Positions 58,416 to 64,000 of a stretch of 64,000 nucleotides of DNA are shown one piece after another. Every line of letters starts with the position of its first letter. The first letter of the stretch is position 1. The notes below the pieces were generated by a model, which made no database searches, had not been told where the DNA came from, and was given only the letters and a program-made list of their open reading frames with translations. The position numbers and the translations under genes were made by a program. Origin of the DNA: Pseudomonas sp. FP2335 (GTDB lineage: Bacteria; Pseudomonadota; Gammaproteobacteria; Pseudomonadales; Pseudomonadaceae); assembly GCF_030687535.1 (NCBI RefSeq), contig NZ_CP117437.1:1943501-2007500 (forward strand), written 5' to 3'.

Positions 58416-59600
58416 ATGTCCAGCAACCCTTCTAACCGTTCCAGCCTGGTGTTCCTGGCGATCACCTTGCTGACCTTCCTCGCCGCTTCCAGCGCGCCGA
58501 CGCCGTTGTATCACCTGTATCAGGAAGGCCTGCATTTTTCCGCGGGCATGCTTACGCTGATCTTTGGGGTCTATGCCATCAGCCTGCTGGCGGCGTTGTT
58601 GACCGTGGGCTCGCTGTCGGACCACCTGGGGCGCAAGCCGGTGATTTTCGCCGCGCTGGTCCTGGATATGCTGGCGATGTTGCTGTTTATCAATGAGGGC
58701 AGCGTGGCCTGGCTGATTGCTGCACGCACGTTGCAAGGTTTCGCCACTGGCATGGCCACCGCCGTGCTCGGTGCCGCGCTGCTCGACCACGATCGCCAGC
58801 AGGGGCCGCTGGTCAACAGTGTGGCGCCGTTGCTGGGTATGGCGTGCGGTGCGATGGGCAGCAGCGTGCTGGTGGAGTTCGCGCCGCTGCCGACGCAGTT
58901 GATCTACTGGACACTGTTCGTGCTGATGCTGTTGCAGGCGCTGTACGTATGGCGCCTGCCGGAAACCGTGAGCCGCATTCCGGGAGCCTTGGCCTCGTTG
59001 CGCCCGACCTTGCATGTGCCGCCCCAGGCGCGCCGGGCGTTGTGGTTGTCGCTGCCGGTGGATGTGGCGGTGTGGGCGATGGGCGGGTTCTATCTGTCGT
59101 TGGCGCCCTCGCTGGTACGGGCAGCGACCGGTTCCACGTCCAACCTGATCGGCGGTGGGCTGGTGGCGGTGCTGACCTTGAGCGGCGCGCTGATGATCTT
59201 CAGCCTGCGCAATCGGCCTGCCGACAAAGTCCTGCGCCTGGGGGCAAGCCTGCTGGCCGTCGGTGTGGGGCTGATCCTCATGGCGGTGCACAGTGCCAGT
59301 CTGCCGCTGTTTTTCATGGCCACGCTGGTTGCGGGCAGCGGTTTCGGCGCCGGTTTTCTTGGCGCGTTGCGCAGCGTGGTGCCCCTGGCGCTGCCCCACG
59401 AGCGGGCCGGCCTGATGTCGGCGTTTTATGTGTTGAGCTACCTGGCGTTCTGCCTGCCGTCGCTGCTGGCGGGCAACCTGATCCGCAGTTTCGGCCTGAT
59501 CGCCACCACCGATGGCTATGGCGTTGTGCTGATCCTGCTATCGCTTGGTGCCCTGGGCGGTCTGCTGGTACAGGGCTCGGTAAAACGTGCTTATAGGTAA
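58416..59600 (+). CDS. MFS transporter
   Basis: 394-residue major facilitator with 12 predicted helices. The loop 2-3 motif DHLGRKP is the family A-motif, and LQGFATGMATAVLGA resembles drug exporters. The ATG at 58416 has GGAG 7 nt upstream; a GTG at 58410 is in frame but too close. It is paired with a divergent TetR gene, the usual arrangement for an inducible exporter. Confidence 0.9.
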   Translation: MSSNPSNRSSLVFLAITLLTFLAASSAPTPLYHLYQEGLHFSAGMLTLIFGVYAISLLAALLTVGSLSDHLGRKPVIFAALVLDMLAMLLFINEGSVAWLIAARTLQGFATGMATAVLGAALLDHDRQQGPLVNSVAPLLGMACGAMGSSVLVEFAPLPTQLIYWTLFVLMLLQALYVWRLPETVSRIPGALASLRPTLHVPPQARRALWLSLPVDVAVWAMGGFYLSLAPSLVRAATGSTSNLIGGGLVAVLTLSGALMIFSLRNRPADKVLRLGASLLAVGVGLILMAVHSASLPLFFMATLVAGSGFGAGFLGALRSVVPLALPHERAGLMSAFYVLSYLAFCLPSLLAGNLIRSFGLIATTDGYGVVLILLSLGALGGLLVQGSVKRAYR

Positions 59601-59693
59601 AACAGATAACAGTTAGAGAAATTACCCGTTATATAGATATTCGATTGGGTTCTACCATGGTCTCAACCTCATGCGAGGAAGAGGATAACCATC

Positions 59694-60842
59694 ATGACCT
59701 GCTCGAATACCATCAGTTACAAACCCTTCAGTCACCTGGCCCGGCCACGGGAAGTGATTCGCCAGTTCACCCCCAACTGGTTTGCCGCGACCATGGGCAC
59801 CGGCGTGCTGGCGCTGGCCTTGGCGCAGGTGCCGGTCAACCTGCCGGGCTTGTACGCCATCGCCGAAGGCTTGTGGTGGTTCACCATCGGCCTGTTTGTA
59901 TTGTTCAGCGGATTGTATGCGGCCCGCTGGGTGATGTTTTTCCACGAGGCGCGGCGGATCTTCGGGCACTCCACGGTTTCGATGTTCTTCGGCACCATCC
60001 CCATGGGCCTGGCGACCATTCTCAACGGTTTGCTGCTGTTCGGCTTGCCGCGCTGGGGCGGCGATGTGATACCGCTGGCCGAAGCCCTGTGGTGGCTGGA
60101 CGTGGCAATGGCCCTGGCCTGTGGCGTGTTGATCCCCTTCATGATGTTCACCCGCCAGGAACACAGCATCGACCAGATGACGGCCGTGTGGCTGCTGCCC
60201 GTGGTCGCTGCTGAAGTGGCCGCTGCCAGCGGTGGCCTGTTGGCGCCGCACTTGGCCGATGCCCATGGGCAACTGGTGATGCTGGTGACAGGCTACGTAC
60301 TGTGGGCGTTTTCCTTGCCGGTGGCGTTCAGCATCCTGACCATCCTGATGTTGCGCATGGCCCTGCATAAACTGCCCCACGCCAATATGGCTGCGTCGAG
60401 CTGGCTGGCCCTTGGCCCGATCGGCACTGGTGCCCTGGGTATGTTGCTGCTCGGCGGCGACGCCCCGGCGATCTTTGCTGCCAACGGCATGCCCGGTGTC
60501 GGCGAGATGGCCAACGGCCTGGGCCTGGTGGCCGGTATTACCCTGTGGGGCTTCGGTTTGTGGTGGATGCTGATCGCCGTGTTGATCACCCTGCGTTACC
60601 TGCGTGCGGGCATCCCATTCAACCTCGGCTGGTGGGGGTTTACCTTTCCACTGGGCGTGTATGCGCTGGCCACGTTGAAGCTGGCGAGCCTGCTGCATCT
60701 GGGGTTCTTCAGTGTGTTCGGCAGTGTGCTGGTGCTGACGTTGGCGTTGATGTGGCTGATCGTCGCCAGGCGCACCGTGCAGGGCGCCTATAAAGGTGAG
60801 CTTTTTGTTTCGCCGTGTATTGCAGGACTAGGGAATAAGTAA
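59694..60842 (+). CDS. TDT/SLAC1-family transporter
   Basis: 382-residue membrane protein with ten predicted helices. TPNWFAATMGTGVLALAL is the family N-terminal signature of the tellurite-resistance/dicarboxylate (TDT) group, which includes TehA anion channels, malate carriers and sulfite exporters; which substrate applies is not clear. AGAGGA lies upstream of the ATG. The gap before it (59601-59693) holds AT-rich sequence but no recognised promoter pair. Confidence 0.88.
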   Translation: MTCSNTISYKPFSHLARPREVIRQFTPNWFAATMGTGVLALALAQVPVNLPGLYAIAEGLWWFTIGLFVLFSGLYAARWVMFFHEARRIFGHSTVSMFFGTIPMGLATILNGLLLFGLPRWGGDVIPLAEALWWLDVAMALACGVLIPFMMFTRQEHSIDQMTAVWLLPVVAAEVAAASGGLLAPHLADAHGQLVMLVTGYVLWAFSLPVAFSILTILMLRMALHKLPHANMAASSWLALGPIGTGALGMLLLGGDAPAIFAANGMPGVGEMANGLGLVAGITLWGFGLWWMLIAVLITLRYLRAGIPFNLGWWGFTFPLGVYALATLKLASLLHLGFFSVFGSVLVLTLALMWLIVARRTVQGAYKGELFVSPCIAGLGNK

Positions 60843-60860
60843 GCCGGATTAGGTAAAGTC

Positions 60861-60894
60861 GTGGCCTGAATGCTTTTACAAAAAAACAGGCCAC
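60861..60894 (+). promoter_or_regulatory. Leader hairpin before the LplT-PlsC gene
   Basis: GTGGCCTG (60861-60868) pairs with CAGGCCAC (60887-60894) around an 18-nt loop rich in A (ACAAAAAAACA). The ribosome-binding sequence CAGGA follows within a few bases, so folding could influence initiation; the A-rich loop suits Hfq. Confidence 0.45.
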
Positions 60895-60909
60895 GCAGGA
60901 ACACGGACG

Positions 60910-62778
60910 ATGAGCCACCCCTCGCAATTCACCTTGCTGCGCACACGGCGCTTCCTGCCGTTTTTCATTACCCAGTTGCTGGGTGCTTTCAACGACAACA
61001 TCTTCAAGCAATCGCTGATCCTCGCCATTCTCTACAAGCTGACCATCGACGGTGACCGTTCGATCTGGGTCAACCTGTGCGCGTTGCTGTTCATCCTGCC
61101 GTTCTTCCTGTTCTCGGCGCTGGCCGGGCAGTTTGGCGAGAAATTCAACAAGGACGCGTTGATCCGCGCGATCAAGATCGGCGAGATCGTGATCATGGCC
61201 GTGGGCGCCGCGGGCTTCTTGACCAACCATCTGGAATTGATGCTGCTGGCGTTGTTTGCCATGGGCACCCATTCGGCGCTGTTCGGGCCGGTGAAGTACT
61301 CGATCATGCCCCAGGCCCTGCACGAAGATGAGCTGGTGGGCGGCAACGGCCTGGTGGAGATGGGTACGTTCCTGGCGATCCTGGCCGGCACCATTGGCGC
61401 CGGGATCATGATGTCGTCGACCCATTACGCGCCAGTGGTAGCGGTGGCGATTGTCGGTGTGGCGGTGCTCGGTTACCTGGCCAGCCGCAGTATTCCGCGG
61501 GCGGCGGCGTCGACGCCGGGGCTGCGTTTGAACTGGAATATCTTCAGCGAATCCTGGGCCACTTTGCGCCTGGGCCTGGGGCAGACACCCGCGGTGTCAC
61601 GGTCCATTGTCGGCAACTCGTGGTTCTGGTTTGTCGGTGCGATCTACCTGACGCAAATCCCGGCCTACGCCAAGGAATGGTTGTACGGCGACGAAACCGT
61701 AGTGACGCTGATCCTCACCGTGTTCTCGGTGGGTATCGCCCTCGGTTCGATGCTCTGCGAAAAACTCTCCGGGCGTAAGGTGGAAATCGGCCTGGTGCCG
61801 TTCGGTTCATTCGGCCTGACGGTGTTTGGCCTGCTGCTGTGGTGGCACTCCGGCGGCTTCCCGCAGAACGTACAGGCCAACGATTGGCTCGCGGTGTTGA
61901 GCCATGGCCAGGCGTGGTGGGTGTTGTTCGACATCCTCGGGCTGGGCGTGTTTGGCGGCTTTTATATTGTGCCGCTGTATGCGCTGATCCAGTCGCGTAC
62001 TGCCGAGAACGAACGCGCACGGGTGATCGCGGCGAACAACATTCTCAATGCGTTGTTCATGGTGGTGTCGGCGATTGTCTCGATCCTGCTGCTCAGCGTG
62101 GCCAAGCTGTCGATTCCGGAGTTGTTCCTGGTGGTGTCGCTGCTCAACATCGCGGTGAACACCTACATCTTCAAGATCGTGCCCGAGTTCACCATGCGTT
62201 TCATGATCTGGCTGCTCAGCCATTCCATGTACCGCGTGGAGCACCGCAACCTGGAAGCGATCCCGGATGAGGGCGCGGCATTGCTGGTGTGCAACCACGT
62301 GTCGTTTGTCGATGCGCTGTTGATTGGCGGCGCGGTGCGTCGGCCGATTCGCTTCGTCATGTACTACAAGATCTACCACTTGCCGGTGCTGAACTTTATC
62401 TTCCGCACGGCCGGAGCGATTCCGATTGCCGGGCGGCATGAGGACATTCAGATCTACGAAAAGGCCTTCACGCGGATTGCGCAGTATCTGAAGGACGGCG
62501 AGTTGGTGTGCATCTTTCCGGAAGGCAAGTTGACGGCTGACGGCGAGATGAATGAGTTTCGCGGTGGGGTGACGCGGATTCTGGAGGAGACGCCGGTGCC
62601 GGTGATTCCGCTGGCGTTGCAGGGGTTGTGGGGGAGCTTTTTCAGTCGCGATCCGAACAAGGGCTTCTTTCACCGGGTCTGGTCGCGGGTGGTGTTGGTG
62701 GCGGGTGAGCCAGTGCCAGAGCCGACGCCTGCAAGATTGCAGGAGGTGGTTGGTGGGTTGCGGGGAAGTGTCAGGTAG
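60910..62778 (+). CDS. LplT-PlsC fusion: lysophospholipid flippase/acyltransferase
   Basis: 622-residue fusion. Residues about 1-420 are an LplT-type major facilitator (FITQLLGAFNDNIFKQSL, AGQFGEKFNKDAL), which flips lysophospholipids inward; about 440-622 are a PlsC-type acyltransferase with NHVSFVDALL (the H-x4-D motif, near 462), VMYYKIYHLP, and FPEGKLTADGEMNEF in place of FPEGTRS. The acyl-ACP synthetase domain of enterobacterial Aas is missing, so the acyl donor must come from elsewhere. It should recycle lysophospholipids in the inner membrane. Confidence 0.93.
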   Translation: MSHPSQFTLLRTRRFLPFFITQLLGAFNDNIFKQSLILAILYKLTIDGDRSIWVNLCALLFILPFFLFSALAGQFGEKFNKDALIRAIKIGEIVIMAVGAAGFLTNHLELMLLALFAMGTHSALFGPVKYSIMPQALHEDELVGGNGLVEMGTFLAILAGTIGAGIMMSSTHYAPVVAVAIVGVAVLGYLASRSIPRAAASTPGLRLNWNIFSESWATLRLGLGQTPAVSRSIVGNSWFWFVGAIYLTQIPAYAKEWLYGDETVVTLILTVFSVGIALGSMLCEKLSGRKVEIGLVPFGSFGLTVFGLLLWWHSGGFPQNVQANDWLAVLSHGQAWWVLFDILGLGVFGGFYIVPLYALIQSRTAENERARVIAANNILNALFMVVSAIVSILLLSVAKLSIPELFLVVSLLNIAVNTYIFKIVPEFTMRFMIWLLSHSMYRVEHRNLEAIPDEGAALLVCNHVSFVDALLIGGAVRRPIRFVMYYKIYHLPVLNFIFRTAGAIPIAGRHEDIQIYEKAFTRIAQYLKDGELVCIFPEGKLTADGEMNEFRGGVTRILEETPVPVIPLALQGLWGSFFSRDPNKGFFHRVWSRVVLVAGEPVPEPTPARLQEVVGGLRGSVR

Positions 62779-62804
62779 GTTTGTGTTGAAGGGGCGGGCC
62801 TCTT

Positions 62805-62889
62805 CGCGAGCAAGCCCGCTTCCACATTTGACCGCGTTCCACTTTTGGAATACGGGCGAATGTGGGAGCGGGCTTGCTCGCGAAAGCGG
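62805..62889. repeat. REP pair in reverse (tail-to-tail) orientation
   Basis: CGCGAGCAAGCCCGCTTCCAC (from 62805) and GTGGGAGCGGGCTTGCTCGC (from 62862) are arranged oppositely to the other doublets, with about 36 bases between. Confidence 0.88.
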
Positions 62890-62896
62890 TAGTGGC

Positions 62897-63211
62897 CTAA
62901 GTGCTGATCTTGAGCCCAATGAGCCCGCAAATAATCAACGCCACACTGGCCAACCGAAACAACGCCATGGATTCGCCAAACAGGATAATCCCGGCAATCA
63001 CCGTACCCACGGCGCCCACGCCGGTCCAGACTGCATAGGCGGTGCCCAGCGGCAGTTCCTTCACGGCCAGCCCCAGCAGGCCAAGGCTGATGGCCATGGC
63101 GACAATCGTCAGGGCGGTGGGCAGGGGCTTGCTGAAGCCATCGGTGTATTTCAAGCCGACGGCCCAGCCGACTTCAAACAATCCGGCAAAAAACAGAATG
63201 ATCCAGGACAT
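62897..63211 (-). CDS. sugE: Guanidinium exporter SugE/Gdx, small multidrug resistance family
   Basis: 104-residue SMR protein with four helices: [21 protein letters not shown] (with the essential Glu of helix 1), [30 protein letters not shown] (the SMR signature), and two C-terminal helices. SugE-type SMR proteins export guanidinium in exchange for protons. The guanidine-II riboswitch directly upstream supports this substrate. GAGGG lies 7 nt before the ATG. Confidence 0.94.
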   Translation of the reverse strand: MSWIILFFAGLFEVGWAVGLKYTDGFSKPLPTALTIVAMAISLGLLGLAVKELPLGTAYAVWTGVGAVGTVIAGIILFGESMALFRLASVALIICGLIGLKIST

Positions 63212-63229
63212 GCTGACCCTCTTCTATAT

Positions 63230-63290
63230 AGACGTGGGGTCGTCCCCGGATTAGGCGCTTGAGAGCGTCGCGGGGTCGTCCCCGCGAAGT
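63230..63290 (-). ncRNA. Guanidine-II (mini-ykkC) riboswitch
   Basis: On the minus strand two hairpins carry the diagnostic ACGA loop. P1 (63286-63269) is CGCGGGG-ACGA-CCCCGCG and P2 (63247-63236) is GGGG-ACGA-CCCC, joined by a linker of about 21 nt. ACGR loops on two GC stems define this class, which binds guanidinium. The P2 3' strand GACCC can pair with GGGTC over the sugE ribosome-binding site, so translation control is likely. Confidence 0.9.
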
Positions 63291-63320
63291 TCGTTAGAGT
63301 GCCGAACTGTGCCCGGCGGA

Positions 63321-64000
63321 TCAAGTTTGTGGGGTGTTTTCCAGTATGCGACGGTCTTCTTTCTCGCTCATGCGGCGGAAGTAGGTCGACAGCAATGCCC
63401 CGGAAATATTGTGCCAGACGCTGAACAGCGCACTCGGCACCGCCGCCAGCGGCGAGAAATGTGCACTGGCCAATGCGGCGCCCAGCCCGGAGTTCTGCAT
63501 GCCGACTTCCAGCGCCAACGACTTGCGCTGCGCCAATGGCAGCTTGAACACGCGGCCGGTGAAGTAGCCCAGCAGGTAGCCGAAGCTGTTATGCAGCATC
63601 ACCACGGCCATGATCAGCAGGCCCGATTCGGCGATCTTCGCCTGGCTGGCGGCCACCACCGCGGCGACTATGATCACGATGCTCACCACCGATACCAATG
63701 GCAACACGTCCACCGCATGCCTTACGCGTTCGCCGAGCACACGCTGCGCGACTACGCCGAGCACGATCGGCAGCAGCACCACTTGCAGGATCGACCAGAA
63801 CAGCTCCATGAACGATACCGGCAGCCAGGCCGAGGCCAGCAACCAGATCAGCGCCGGGGTGAGCAGCGGGGCGAGGAGGGTAGTGACGGCGGCGATGGCC
63901 ACCGACAGCGCCAGGTCGCCACGGGCCAGCCAGGTCATCACGTTGGACGAGGTGCCGCTTGGGCAGCAACCGACCAGAATCACGCCGACGGCAATTTCCG
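63321..64000 (-). CDS. Bile acid:sodium symporter (BASS) family protein, partial
   Basis: The 5' end lies beyond the window; 226 codons are visible. It is an inner-membrane carrier with repeated helices. [12 protein letters not shown] and [14 protein letters not shown] are the two signature motifs of the BASS family, which imports sodium-coupled organic anions. The gene lies 110 bp upstream of sugE on the same strand, but the riboswitch separates them. The substrate is unknown. Confidence 0.88.
   Translation of the reverse strand, partial: EIAVGVILVGCCPSGTSSNVMTWLARGDLALSVAIAAVTTLLAPLLTPALIWLLASAWLPVSFMELFWSILQVVLLPIVLGVVAQRVLGERVRHAVDVLPLVSVVSIVIIVAAVVAASQAKIAESGLLIMAVVMLHNSFGYLLGYFTGRVFKLPLAQRKSLALEVGMQNSGLGAALASAHFSPLAAVPSALFSVWHNISGALLSTYFRRMSEKEDRRILENTPQT

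Overview
The window is a contiguous chromosomal segment of a fluorescent pseudomonad, most likely of the Pseudomonas fluorescens group. The evidence is the gene order sdhCDAB-sucAB-lpd-sucCD, the fabA-fabB pair beside a hybrid sensor kinase, the gpsA/DUF4389/sixA block, the high-GC codon usage, and many short palindromic REP doublets with the core GTGGGAGCGGGCTTGCTCGC. There are no phage, plasmid, IS or CRISPR genes. Most of it is core genome with small accessory insertions.

Layout. 1-11.7 kb: the TCA-cycle block, with a sigma-70 promoter at 80-108, succinate dehydrogenase sdhCDAB, 2-oxoglutarate dehydrogenase sucAB plus its E3 lpdG, and succinyl-CoA synthetase sucCD, closed by a strong terminator. 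12-20 kb: brnQ, a DUF599 membrane protein, a small Ala-rich lipoprotein, two tandem hotdog thioesterases, htpG, a dienelactone hydrolase, pirin and an OsmC-like protein. 20-29 kb: fabAB for unsaturated fatty acid synthesis, with a DesT/FabR-like palindrome upstream; then a three-gene minus-strand operon (TonB-dependent receptor, PF04392-type periplasmic binding protein, hybrid histidine kinase) lying between fabA and gpsA; then gpsA, DUF4389 and sixA. 29-35 kb: acyl-CoA ligase, thioesterase, two alpha/beta hydrolases, a DUF4892 protein preceded by a coupled 18-codon leader ORF, and an AI-2E family permease. 35-44 kb: an OmpR/EnvZ-type two-component system, pyrF, two oxidoreductases, a MocR-type regulator and a chemoreceptor. 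44-51 kb: hydrolase, an unrecognised anchored protein, three tandem tRNA-Glu/tRNA-Gly pairs, an M20 peptidase, an AOC/dirigent-barrel lipoprotein, a broken phospholipase D remnant fused to a GC-rich repeat, and alaX divergent from a LysR regulator. 51-64 kb: PA2817-family protein, fadE, transglutaminase-like protein, GST, an ABC-2 exporter, a TetR/MFS pair, a TDT transporter, an LplT-PlsC fusion, sugE under a guanidine-II riboswitch, and a BASS-family transporter cut by the window end.

Themes. Lipid metabolism recurs: fabAB, gpsA, the acyl-CoA ligase, thioesterases, fadE and LplT-PlsC. The items most worth follow-up are the TonB receptor/binding protein/hybrid kinase operon, the guanidine-II riboswitch, the PLD remnant whose adjacent repeat also supplies the end of alaX, and the leader ORF coupled to the DUF4892 gene. 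All calls come from reading the sequence and from family knowledge; no database search was run.
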